In this document: in pieces, positions 14,774 to 22,409 of the stretch
Layout: the number at the start of each line of letters is the position of its first letter
Numbering within the stretch: position 1 is the first letter of the stretch
The notes under the pieces: generated by a model
The model's input: only the letters and a program-made list of their open reading frames with translations
Told to the model about the DNA's origin: nothing
Databases searched by the model: none
Origin: Candidatus Thermoplasmatota archaeon
GTDB taxonomy: Archaea > Thermoplasmatota > SW-10-69-26 > JACQPN01 > JAIVGT01
NCBI GenBank assembly: GCA_035541015.1
Contig: DATLFM010000023.1
Location: forward strand, 1-33,110
Reading direction: 5' to 3'
Length of the DNA: 33,110 nt
Translations under genes and position numbers: made by a program

Positions 14774-16624
14774 ATGCTCTCGACCAAGCGCGCGTTGGCG
14801 GTGTTGTTCGTGATGGTGCTCGTGGTGCCCTACGTCCCGCTGGGCGAGACGAAGCCGGGCATGGGCGTCCACTTCGGCTTGGGACACGTCCCAGCCGGAT
14901 GCAACACGAGCTTCACCGGTTCGACGCCGCGCTTCACCGACGGCTGCTACCACATGCGGACGAACCTCAACCACCTCGACACGCCCATCCTCGACGTCCT
15001 CCTCGTCCCGCCCGCCACGACGTACCCCGAGCGCGACCTTCGCACCATGCGCCAGGCCATCGAGATGTGGCGCGACGGCATCCATTACCTCGCCCCGCAG
15101 ATGGGCCTCGATTGGCTGCTTGCCGTCGAGTTCAACATCTTCGTCGACGACGAGACGCTCACCACCGATCCCCTGTGGGATCCCGAGATCGTGGTCGTCG
15201 TCACCAACCCCGCCGGCGGAGCGGGCATCGGAATCGACCCTCTTGGCTTCCGCGCCCCCTGCCGCGGCGCAAACCCGCTCGCCTCCCTCGAAGCGTGGCA
15301 GGCCCTGCCCGGCTTCGACAGCCACCACCAAGGGCACGGCGGCACGTACGTCGAGGAATGCCCCGGCGGCGGCACGACCTGCTACGCCGTGAACGGCGCG
15401 ATCGACCCGGTGCCGGGCACGATCGACTTCTTCGGCCTCTACGACCTCGTCGCGCACGAGGTCGGGCACTGCCTGAGCGTGGGCCACGTCGGCGACGCGC
15501 TCGACCACAAGGCAAACGCCGTCCCGTCCGCCGACATCATGGCCTACGCCAACCAGGCCTTCAACAAGTGCGTCTCCACGCTCGACGTCGAGGCGTTCGC
15601 TCTGCGCATGAGCCGCTTCCTGCTCCCCCGCCCGCTTGTCGCCAACCATGAGGACGGGCCCGGCGGCCAGTTCCAGATCCAGCACCCCGCCGACCACTAC
15701 TACGCCTCGCCCACGGGTCTTGCGAAGGATTGCCCGCAGCCCGCCGAGCGCCTGCAGCAGATCGGCGGGACGGGCAGCTTCACGCCGTCAGGCGGCGTCC
15801 AGCGCGCGCCCCCGCGCATCGCGATCGCAAGCCACGTCGACGGCGCCACCGTCGCCGCCGGACCGATCGAGCTTGCCGGAACCGTTCGCTACAACGTGAG
15901 CGGTCCGGGCGCCCCCGACGGCTCGGTGCTCGGAAACGGCGCCTCCGGCCACCCCCACGGTCGCGTCGCGACCACGGTGAGCCTCCAGGATTCCGGAATC
16001 CCGCCCAACACGTTCTTCCCTCAGCACTCGTCCTTTGGCGTCCGAACCAACACGGGACGCACCTTCACGCTTCCCGTCGCCGAGCCAAGCGAGGTCACGA
16101 TCGACCTGCGCTGGTTTGGGAACCTCGGCGCGCTGGACGACCTCGACCTCTACGTGACGGGCGCGGCCGCCAAGAGCTCCACGCAGGGCTTCACGACCTC
16201 CGAGCGCGTCGTCCTCCCGAACGTTCCGGCGGGCACGCTTGCGATCCGCGTCGATCCCTACCAGGTGAACGACCCGCTCTTTGGCGTGCGCTACGAGCTC
16301 GTCGCCGACGTGCTTCCCAAGGCGCTTTCGCCCACCGACCAGGACGGCGACGGCGTCGCCAACGCCTCCGACGCCTGCTCCAACACCGCCTTTGGCGTCC
16401 CCGTCACGTCCGATGGATGCCCGATCGCCGGCTACGACGAGCGCGTCGTCGTGCTCGCAAACGGCGTCGTCAAGGCCGTCCAGGCCGTCAACGGAAACGG
16501 CGGCGCCGCGTTCAACCGCACGGTGGACCTCACCGGCCTCTCCGGCTCCGTCGAGGTCATGGCCGTTTGGTACGACGGAAACTGGATCGTCGCGAGCCGC
16601 ACGATCACGCTCGTCGTCGCCTAG
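14774..16624 (+). CDS. secreted zinc metalloprotease (metzincin type) with C-terminal beta and Ca-binding regions, 616 aa
   Basis: A signal peptide (LSTKRALAVLFVMVLVVPYVPLG) precedes a catalytic domain with the zinc motif HEVGHCLSVGH (H228, E229, H232, H238) and a downstream Met (M256 in ADIMAYAN) that could be the Met-turn of metzincins. Several cysteines before and after the motif suggest disulfides. About residues 345-500 form beta-rich, Ig-like or pre-peptidase-like modules. Near 520-545 DQDGDGVANASDAC is a thrombospondin type 3-like calcium-binding repeat, followed by a short beta domain at the end. No membrane anchor is seen, so it is probably released. Its own promoter and ribosome binding site lie upstream. 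It could feed peptide uptake or process surface proteins; the substrate is unknown. Confidence 0.88.
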   Translation: MLSTKRALAVLFVMVLVVPYVPLGETKPGMGVHFGLGHVPAGCNTSFTGSTPRFTDGCYHMRTNLNHLDTPILDVLLVPPATTYPERDLRTMRQAIEMWRDGIHYLAPQMGLDWLLAVEFNIFVDDETLTTDPLWDPEIVVVVTNPAGGAGIGIDPLGFRAPCRGANPLASLEAWQALPGFDSHHQGHGGTYVEECPGGGTTCYAVNGAIDPVPGTIDFFGLYDLVAHEVGHCLSVGHVGDALDHKANAVPSADIMAYANQAFNKCVSTLDVEAFALRMSRFLLPRPLVANHEDGPGGQFQIQHPADHYYASPTGLAKDCPQPAERLQQIGGTGSFTPSGGVQRAPPRIAIASHVDGATVAAGPIELAGTVRYNVSGPGAPDGSVLGNGASGHPHGRVATTVSLQDSGIPPNTFFPQHSSFGVRTNTGRTFTLPVAEPSEVTIDLRWFGNLGALDDLDLYVTGAAAKSSTQGFTTSERVVLPNVPAGTLAIRVDPYQVNDPLFGVRYELVADVLPKALSPTDQDGDGVANASDACSNTAFGVPVTSDGCPIAGYDERVVVLANGVVKAVQAVNGNGGAAFNRTVDLTGLSGSVEVMAVWYDGNWIVASRTITLVVA

Positions 16625-16638
16625 CGCGCAAACGCGTG

Positions 16639-16646
16639 CTTTAAGC
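16639..16646 (+). promoter_or_regulatory. TATA-like box of the thioesterase gene
   Basis: CTTTAAGC is centred about 31 nt before the ATG at 16673, giving a leader of only a few bases. Confidence 0.45.
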
Positions 16647-16672
16647 CCGCGGCCCTCCATTGCGCGCCCGCC

Positions 16673-17215
16673 ATGGACCGCCTCGCGCCCAAGCCCGTCT
16701 CCGCAAGCAAGAGCGAGCTTACCGAGCAGGTGCTCCCCGGCGAGGCCAATCCGCTCGGGTACCTCCTTGGCGGTCGCGTCATGCACCTCATGGACATCGC
16801 CTGCGCCATGGCCGCGCTGCGCCACTGCCGCCGTCCCGTCGTGACGGTCTCGGTCGACAAGCTCGACTTCCGCCACCCGGTCAAGATCGGCCACTTCATC
16901 ATCCTGAAGTCGAGCGTGAACTTCACCGGCAAGACCTCCATGGAGGTGGGCGTCAAGGTCGAGAGCGAGGACCCGCTCACGGGCGAGCGGTGGCACACCT
17001 CCTCCGCGTACTTCACGTTCGTCGCGTTGAACCAGTTCGGCAAGCCCACCCCCATCCCGGCCGTCGTCCCGCAGACGCCCGAGGAGAAGCGCCGCTTCGC
17101 CGAGGGAAAGGCGCGCTACGAGGCGCGGCGCGCCGAGCGCGAGCTTCGCACCGCCGCGCGCGGGACGGGCGGATCGGGCGAGCTTCCGCCGCGCGGCAAG
17201 AGGCGGGGGCGCTAG
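16673..17215 (+). CDS. acyl-CoA thioesterase, hotdog fold (YciA/BFIT-like)
   Basis: The 180-aa protein has the acyl-CoA hydrolase hotdog pattern: NPLGYLLGGRVMHLMDIACAMAA (about 27-49) with the conserved Asp in the long helix, then TVSVDKLDFRHPVKIGHFI and a strand VNFTGKTSMEVGVKVES. These are typical of YciA and the single-domain relatives of BFIT, which hydrolyse acyl-CoA to free acid and CoA in the cytoplasm. The last 40 residues are charged (EEKRRFAEGKARYEARRAE), a common tail in this family. The substrate chain length cannot be read from the sequence. It has its own promoter-like element. Confidence 0.9.
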   Translation: MDRLAPKPVSASKSELTEQVLPGEANPLGYLLGGRVMHLMDIACAMAALRHCRRPVVTVSVDKLDFRHPVKIGHFIILKSSVNFTGKTSMEVGVKVESEDPLTGERWHTSSAYFTFVALNQFGKPTPIPAVVPQTPEEKRRFAEGKARYEARRAERELRTAARGTGGSGELPPRGKRRGR

Positions 17216-17216
17216 C

Positions 17217-17375
17217 CTGCCCACGTGCGGATGCCCGGACGCGAAGCTCCACCTTGCCGGATTCCACGTCGAGCCCGACCTTCGCCACGTCGAGGTCCGC
17301 TACCGCTGCGCAAGCTGCGGGCGCGAGGTCGCGGCGACGTATCGCGAGCACGTTACGCGCCTTCGCGAATCCTAG
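17217..17375 (+). CDS. possible small zinc-ribbon protein, about 52 aa, no standard start
   Basis: Directly after the thioesterase stop a frame reads LPTCGCPDAKLHLAGF, then RYRCASCGREV and a closing RLRES, ending in TAG at 17373-17375. The C-x-C and C-x-x-C pair with aromatic and charged residues between them is a rubredoxin-like zinc-ribbon pattern, unlikely by chance. No ATG, GTG or TTG is in frame nearby; a CTG at 17217 is the only candidate. It may start at CTG, be a readthrough or frameshift product of the thioesterase gene, or be a relic. The function is unknown. Confidence 0.35.
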   Translation: MPTCGCPDAKLHLAGFHVEPDLRHVEVRYRCASCGREVAATYREHVTRLRES

Positions 17376-17387
17376 CCGAGAACGCGC

Positions 17388-17427
17388 GCATACGAATGTA
17401 TACAGACGTATACTTACGTATACATCG
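17388..17427. repeat. four-unit 10-bp phased GTATAC repeat
   Basis: Four units begin at 17388, 17398, 17408 and 17418: GCATAC, GTATAC, GTATAC and GTATAC, each followed by four variable bases, so the period is exactly 10 bp. GTATAC is itself palindromic, so neighbouring units can also pair as 6-bp stems with 4-nt loops. The block lies between the stop of the zinc-ribbon frame and the stop of lysS, which are convergent. It could be a protein-binding array on one helix face or a bidirectional 3' end signal; there is no T-run. Confidence 0.75.
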
Positions 17428-17429
17428 GC

Positions 17430-19040
17430 CTAGCCGGCGGCCGCATCCTGCAGCCGGCGCGCGACGAAATCCCGCTCTAGGCTCGCCAAGAAATAGCCGG
17501 CGCGCGGTCCTCGCGGCTGCCCGAGGAACGCCTTGTACACGACCTCGAAACCTTTCTTCCCCGGAAGACCGGCCTTCTCGGCGGCCGCGTAGACGGCGTC
17601 GTGGACGGCCTGCGGCTCCCACGCGACGGCGGAGAGCGCTTGGGCAAGCGTCGCGGCGAGGCGCCGGTCCGATTCGTCCAAGCCGCGAGCAAGCGCCGGC
17701 GACCAGTCCCCGTGCAGCGTGAACTTCCACTTGTCGGGCGCAAAGGCGGAGAGCCAGTACGCGACGTGCCGCACGCGGCTTTGCAGCCACGCCTCGTCCC
17801 GCGCGTCCAGGCGCACGCCCTGCCGCTCCTGGAGCACGCGGCGGATCTGCGCGAGGGGATCGCGCGTGTGCCGGTTGGCCTGCCAGAGGATGGCGAGGTT
17901 CTGCCAGGAGATGGCCGGGTGCGTGTGGTCGCGCGTCATGGGATGCTCCGGTTCGGAGAGCTCGATCACGCGGTCGAGATCCTCCATGTCGGGCCGCCGG
18001 TCGTCCTTGCCGAACTTGGCGCGGTCCCACGCGTCGTATTCGTCCACGAGCGTGGCGACGCCGTCGCCCGGGTCGAAGTCGATGTGCTTGGACGGGTGGG
18101 GGCGCATGAGGAGGAAGCGCAGCACCTCGGGCGGCGTCATCTTGAGCATGTCCGTGGCCGCGACCGCCGTGCCGGTGCTGCTGTGCATGGCGCCTACGCC
18201 TTTGAGCTGGATGAACTCGTAGACCGTGCGCGCCGGCGGCTGGCGTCCGTACACGTCGCGAACGATCTCCACGCCCGTGTCCCAGCTCGACCCGGCGGCC
18301 GCGTGGTCCTTTCCCATGGCCTCGAAGGTGACGCCTAGGAACCACCAGCGCGCGGGCCAGTCGACGCGCCAGGGCAGCTTGCCGCCGCCGCCTTGGCGGA
18401 CGTCCTTGCGGCCCTCGTGGCCGCACGCCTTGCACGCGTACTCGACGTACGGCGTCTCGTAGAGGAGAGGCACGGGGCCGTTGAGGCGCCGGCAGCGCTC
18501 GCATTGCACGTTGAAGGGAAGGTAGCTCTCCGGGATCTTGCCCTCGCGCTTGGCGACTCGCACGAGGATGTCGCGGATCGCGGTCGTCCGTTCGAGGGCG
18601 CGCAGGGTCGCCTCGACGTAGTCGCCGCGCTCGTACATCTCGTGGGCGAGCATCACGCGCGGCCGCACGCCAAGCTCCGAAAGCGCTTGGAGGAAGGGCT
18701 CGAGGAAGTGGTGCGCGTAGCTCGGATGGCAGCGGGCGGGCTTTCCGTCCGGGCCCGGGCACGGAATCTCCGAGAGCGGCTTTCCCACGTGCTCCTCGTA
18801 CGTCCCCTTGTCGAGGAAGGGGTACACCTTTCGGAGGGGATCGTACGTGTCGCCGATGTACAGAAGCTCGGAGCGCGCGCCGCGGTCCAAGAGCGCGCGG
18901 TGGACCGCGTCGGTCGTGAGCACCTCGCGCATGTTGCCCACGTGGATGGGCCCCGAGGGCGTGATGGCCGTCGCCAGCACGTGGGGTCCCGCGCTTTCGT
19001 CCGCGACGTCGCGGGCGAGCACGTCGGCCCAATGGACCAC
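17430..19040 (-). CDS. lysS: lysyl-tRNA synthetase, class I
   Basis: The 536-aa product starts at GTG (19040). It has the class I signature as TPSGPIHVGN (27-36), a YIGDTYDPLRKVYPF segment, and a zinc-binding pair CERC...CKAC (about 180-210) inside the catalytic domain. The second signature reads AMHSSTGT where many class I LysRS have MSSSKG. Archaea use this unrelated LysRS in place of the bacterial class II enzyme; it charges tRNA-Lys in the cytoplasm. The start is 1 bp from the stop of the upstream membrane coiled-coil gene, so it is probably transcribed from the lipoprotein promoter. The end faces the GTATAC repeat. Confidence 0.96.
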   Translation of the reverse strand: MVHWADVLARDVADESAGPHVLATAITPSGPIHVGNMREVLTTDAVHRALLDRGARSELLYIGDTYDPLRKVYPFLDKGTYEEHVGKPLSEIPCPGPDGKPARCHPSYAHHFLEPFLQALSELGVRPRVMLAHEMYERGDYVEATLRALERTTAIRDILVRVAKREGKIPESYLPFNVQCERCRRLNGPVPLLYETPYVEYACKACGHEGRKDVRQGGGGKLPWRVDWPARWWFLGVTFEAMGKDHAAAGSSWDTGVEIVRDVYGRQPPARTVYEFIQLKGVGAMHSSTGTAVAATDMLKMTPPEVLRFLLMRPHPSKHIDFDPGDGVATLVDEYDAWDRAKFGKDDRRPDMEDLDRVIELSEPEHPMTRDHTHPAISWQNLAILWQANRHTRDPLAQIRRVLQERQGVRLDARDEAWLQSRVRHVAYWLSAFAPDKWKFTLHGDWSPALARGLDESDRRLAATLAQALSAVAWEPQAVHDAVYAAAEKAGLPGKKGFEVVYKAFLGQPRGPRAGYFLASLERDFVARRLQDAAAG

Positions 19041-19041
19041 G

Positions 19042-19383
19042 CTAGCGCACCTGCCGCTCCAGGATCTCGATTCGCTTCGCGAGCGCCTGGTCGTGCCGCT
19101 TCATGTCGTCGAGCCGCTCGCGTACGTCGCCGAGCGTCTCGAGAAGCTCGCGCTCGAAGGCCGAGAAGCCGCGCGTGGAGAGGATGCGGTGGGCAAGCAG
19201 CATGCCCACGAAGACACCGCCCAGCGCCGCGAGCACGGTGACGGCGAACACCTGGAAGACGTAGTTGAGGAGGAGCAGGAAGACGCTCTCGACCGTCACG
19301 ACGCCCGTCGCGGTGAGCGCGACGGCGGCAAAGGCCAGGCCCACGAGCGCAAGGAGCGCGAGGTACGCCTTGGGAAGGCTCAC
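19042..19383 (-). CDS. small membrane protein with C-terminal coiled coil, 113 aa
   Basis: A GTG start at 19383 overlaps the lipoprotein stop (GTGA). A longer frame exists upstream, but its extra residues are Arg/Pro-rich shadow of the lipoprotein gene. Two hydrophobic helices (about 5-27 and 33-65) are followed by a charged region, ELLETLGDVRERLDDMKR and LAKRIEILERQVR, with heptad-like spacing that predicts a coiled coil in the cytoplasm. I do not recognise the family. Its position between a lipoprotein and lysS suggests co-transcription, not a shared function. Confidence 0.72.
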   Translation of the reverse strand: MSLPKAYLALLALVGLAFAAVALTATGVVTVESVFLLLLNYVFQVFAVTVLAALGGVFVGMLLAHRILSTRGFSAFERELLETLGDVRERLDDMKRHDQALAKRIEILERQVR

Positions 19384-19847
19384 GGCTCGTCCCCCCGCTG
19401 GAGCAGGCGCTCGTGGGGAAGCGTCAGGTTGCGCCACTCCCCGTAGGCGGTGCCGTTGAAAAGGCGCGTTTCGAGGAGCCGAGGCGAGGCCGTCTCGTTC
19501 AGGCGAAGGTACGCGGCGAAGCTCCAGGAGAGCGTGCCGTCGTCCACGGTCACTTCGACGTGCCCGGCCGAGGTTTCGAGAACGGCATCGAGGGCGTAGG
19601 CTTGGCGATGCGCGCGCACGGTCTCGTTCTCGAGGCTCACGTTGATCCAATCGTACCGCACGACGGCGTGCTTGGCGTGCACGTAGAGCTGGAGCGTGCC
19701 TGCGTGCGATCGATCGACGAGCAGGGCCGGCGGGAGGGACGATCCCGGAAGGCCCGGACCTGGCGCCGTTGGGCCGGCGCAGCCGGCCAGCACGAGGAAC
19801 AGAAGCGGCGCGGCGAGAAGGAAGCCGGCGCGGGGCCGATTCGACAT
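19380..19847 (-). CDS. lipoprotein of unknown function, 155 aa
   Basis: The N-terminus (MSNRPRAGFLLAAPLLFL, then LAGC) is a signal peptide with a lipobox; the Cys at about residue 23 would be lipid-modified. A Pro/Gly linker follows, then a beta-rich domain with sequons (NVS, NET, NGT, NLT). The start at 19847 is supported by a TATA-like CCCTTTAAG (19870-19878) about 26 nt upstream, which implies a leaderless message. The longer frame to 20522 is antisense-frame shadow of folP. The function is not recognised. Confidence 0.78.
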   Translation of the reverse strand: MSNRPRAGFLLAAPLLFLVLAGCAGPTAPGPGLPGSSLPPALLVDRSHAGTLQLYVHAKHAVVRYDWINVSLENETVRAHRQAYALDAVLETSAGHVEVTVDDGTLSWSFAAYLRLNETASPRLLETRLFNGTAYGEWRNLTLPHERLLQRGDEP

Positions 19848-19869
19848 CGTCGCCGAATCCCTTTCCCGT

Positions 19870-19878
19870 CTTAAAGGG
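19870..19878 (-). promoter_or_regulatory. TATA-like box of the lipoprotein-lysS operon
   Basis: The minus strand reads CCCTTTAAG, centred about 26 nt before the ATG at 19847, in the short gap after the folPB stop. Confidence 0.5.
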
Positions 19879-19887
19879 TTCGCCGTC

Positions 19888-21084
19888 CTAGGGCCGACGG
19901 ATTTCGACCTCGGAATGGTCGGCGGGTCCTCCAAAAGGAGGGTGGGGCTTGCGCACGCGCACGACGACGCGCGAGGCCGGCAGGTCGGAGATCGAATCGG
20001 CGATGCGCTCGGCGAGCGCCTCGAGCAGCACGTACTCGCGCTCCTGCGCGGCGGCGCGCGCACGGCGGAACACCTCGGCGTAGTCGGGCGCGTCCTCCAG
20101 CCGATCCGAGCGCCCGGGCCGCCGCAGGTCGGCGTAGAGGTCCACGTCGACCGAGACGTCGTGGCCAAGCTTCCGCTCTTCCGGTAGGTGGCCGACCTTC
20201 GCGTGGAAGCGCATGCCGCGCACGCTGATGCGGTCGAGGGAGGGCTCCCGGCCGCCGCGCTCGGCGAGGAACGCCTCGGCGACCTTGCGAGCGTCCACGG
20301 CCGCCGCGACGTCGTGCGTTCGGACCACGCGGGCTCCGCGCTCGATCGCAAGCGCGGCGGCCGCGACGCCGGCGTGCACGCGCTCGTGCACGTCGCGTCC
20401 CGTGAGGAACCCGAGCATCGACTTCCGGGAGAACCCCACGACAAGCGGTCGTCCGAGGCCGGCAAGCTCCGGGAGGCCCCGCGCAAGCGCAAGGTTGTGC
20501 TCGGTCGTCTTGCCAAAGCCAAAGCCCGGGTCGAGCGCGATCGCCTCGCGGCGCACGCCCGCGGCGACGGCGGCGTCGGCGCGCGAGCGAAGGAAGGACG
20601 CCACCTCGGCCACGACGTCCCCGTACCGCGGGTCCTCCTGCATGGTTTGGGGCGTCCCCTGCAGGTGCATGAGCACGAGCGCGGCCCGATGCTTGGCCAC
20701 GACGCCGGCCATGCCCGGGTCCGCGAGGCCCGACACGTCGTTTACGATCGAGGCGCCCGCCGCAAGCGCCCGCTGCGCTACGTCGGCCTTTCGGGTGTCC
20801 ACGGAAAGCGGCACGCCCGCGTCGCGCAGGCCCTCGAGGACGGGCGCGATGCGGCTCCACTCTTCTTCGCGGGAAACGGGCTTGGCGCCTGGCCTCGTCG
20901 ACTCGCCGCCGACGTCGAGGAGGTCGGCGCCCTCGGCCACGAGCCGGCGGCCCAGCCGGACGGCGTCCTCCGCGCTTGCGTACCGACCTCCGTCGGAGAA
21001 GGAATCGGGCGTGACGTTGACGACGCCCAGGACGAGCGCGCGTCGCGACAGGTCGAAGGCCGTGGAGCCCACGCGCCAGATCAT
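19888..21084 (-). CDS. folP: dihydropteroate synthase fused to dihydroneopterin aldolase
   Basis: The 398-aa protein has two enzymes in one chain. Residues 1-280 are dihydropteroate synthase: VVNVTPDSFSDGG, DVGGESTRPGA, SVDTRKADVA, SIVNDVSG, LDPGFGFGKT, GFSRKSMLG and RTHDV are all present. Residues about 288-398 are a FolB-type dihydroneopterin aldolase: ISVRGMRFHAKVGHLPEER with its Glu, the LLEALAERIAD helix with a Glu, and the VRKPHPPF strand with the catalytic Lys. The two act in the same pathway: FolB makes hydroxymethyl-dihydropterin, and FolP joins the activated pterin to p-aminobenzoate. The activating kinase FolK is not in the window. The ATG at 21084 overlaps the folC stop (ATGA). 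Confidence 0.92.
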   Translation of the reverse strand: MIWRVGSTAFDLSRRALVLGVVNVTPDSFSDGGRYASAEDAVRLGRRLVAEGADLLDVGGESTRPGAKPVSREEEWSRIAPVLEGLRDAGVPLSVDTRKADVAQRALAAGASIVNDVSGLADPGMAGVVAKHRAALVLMHLQGTPQTMQEDPRYGDVVAEVASFLRSRADAAVAAGVRREAIALDPGFGFGKTTEHNLALARGLPELAGLGRPLVVGFSRKSMLGFLTGRDVHERVHAGVAAAALAIERGARVVRTHDVAAAVDARKVAEAFLAERGGREPSLDRISVRGMRFHAKVGHLPEERKLGHDVSVDVDLYADLRRPGRSDRLEDAPDYAEVFRRARAAAQEREYVLLEALAERIADSISDLPASRVVVRVRKPHPPFGGPADHSEVEIRRP

Positions 21085-22409
21085 CGCCGTTCCGGACGCG
21101 AAGCGGCGATATCTAGTCGTCGGTCGCCAAGGGGCCGGTCGCGCAGCGACGCGAGGATGGCGCCCACGAAGTACAGGGACCCGGTGGCCACGACGGTGCC
21201 GCCGTCCGAGCGGGCAAGACGGCGCGCTTGGTCGAGCGCAAGCCGCGGGTCCTCCACCACGTCCGTCGCGATGCGGCCGCGCGTCCGGGCGGCAAGCTCC
21301 GCCGCCGGAAGGCCACGCGGGCCGGGGGCGGTCGAGGCGACGAGGCGGCTGCCGCGCGGCACGAGGCGTTCGAGCACGGAGTCCACGTCCTTGTCCTTGA
21401 GGATGCCAAGGACAAGCACCGCGGGCGAAAGCTCGTAACGATCGAGGAACGCGCCCAGGCGCGCCGCCGCGTCCGGATTGTGCGCGCCGTCCAGGAGCGT
21501 GAGCGGGTCCCGATCGCAGACGTCGAGCCGTCCGGGCCACCGGGCGCGCGCGAGTCCTGCGGCCAGAGCCTCGCCGTCCACGGGAAGCGCGGATCGTGCG
21601 CCTTCGAGCGCGAGCATGGCAAGGCCGGCGTTCTCGACCTGGTGGTCGCCCAGAAGGCGCGTGGAGAAGAGGCGGCGCTTTCCGCCCCACCGCGCCGTGA
21701 AGCGCTGCCCGTCGAGCGTGCCCCCTTCCGGCCGAAGCGCAAGCTCGTCCACGTGCCGCACGGGCGCGCCCACGCCACGCGCGGCGTCGGCGAGCACGGC
21801 GAGGGCGTACCCGCGCGCGGCGGTCGCAAGCGGGACTCCGGGTTTGAGAATGCCGGCCTTCTCGCGCGCGATGGACGGCACGTCGGGTCCAAGCACGTCC
21901 GTGTGCTCGAGGGTCACGTTCGTGATCACCGTCGCGGCCGGGCGCGCGATCGCGTTCGTCGCGTCCAGTCGGCCGCCGATTCCCACCTCCACGACGGCCG
22001 CCTCCACGCGCTCCTCCCGGAAATGGTGGAGGGCAAGCGCCGTGAGAAGCTCGAAGTAGGTCACCTCGCCCACGCGCGAGCGGGCGGCTTCGAACGCGGG
22101 AAGGATCGCCTCCATGCGCCCGGCGAAGACCGCCGGCGCGATGGGCGCGCCGTCGACCTGGATGCGCTCGGAGAAATCCACGAGATGAGGAGACGTGTAC
22201 AGGCCGGTCCTGCGGCCGGAGGCCCGAAGCGTCGCGTCCAGGAACGCGCACACGCTTCCCTTGCCGTTCGTGCCGCCGACGTGCACGATGGGATACGCCC
22301 GGTCGGGATGGCCAAGCTCCGACAGGAGGATCTCAATCGCGTCGAGCCGAAAGTTGGCGCGCCACGCCGACAGCGACTCCAGGAGCGCGCGAGCCTCGCC
22401 GATGTTCAC
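21081..22409 (-). CDS. folC: folylpolyglutamate synthase / dihydrofolate synthase
   Basis: The 442-aa Mur-ligase-fold enzyme has the P-loop VGGTNGKGSV, TSPHLVDFSERI, VEVGIGGRLDATN, NVTLEHTDVLG, the lysine-bearing REKAGILK, GDHQVENAGLA and LLDGAHNPDA. It adds glutamate to dihydropteroate and to folates using ATP. The GTG start at 22409 overlaps the purN stop (GTGA), and its own stop overlaps folPB. Residues read upstream of the GTG in the same frame are shadow of purN. It stands between purN and folPB, so the operon carries both folate synthesis and a folate-using step. Confidence 0.93.
   Translation of the reverse strand: MNIGEARALLESLSAWRANFRLDAIEILLSELGHPDRAYPIVHVGGTNGKGSVCAFLDATLRASGRRTGLYTSPHLVDFSERIQVDGAPIAPAVFAGRMEAILPAFEAARSRVGEVTYFELLTALALHHFREERVEAAVVEVGIGGRLDATNAIARPAATVITNVTLEHTDVLGPDVPSIAREKAGILKPGVPLATAARGYALAVLADAARGVGAPVRHVDELALRPEGGTLDGQRFTARWGGKRRLFSTRLLGDHQVENAGLAMLALEGARSALPVDGEALAAGLARARWPGRLDVCDRDPLTLLDGAHNPDAAARLGAFLDRYELSPAVLVLGILKDKDVDSVLERLVPRGSRLVASTAPGPRGLPAAELAARTRGRIATDVVEDPRLALDQARRLARSDGGTVVATGSLYFVGAILASLRDRPLGDRRLDIAASRPERR

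Noticed and set aside
17388-17427. GTATAC units as TATA boxes of a promoter
   Set aside because: Both flanking genes end here, and no start codon lies at a suitable distance on either strand.
17430-19040. Altered second signature (MHSSTG) of the lysyl-tRNA synthetase as a sign of inactivity
   Set aside because: As I recall them, other archaeal class I LysRS also depart from MSSSKG here, and all other parts of the enzyme look intact.
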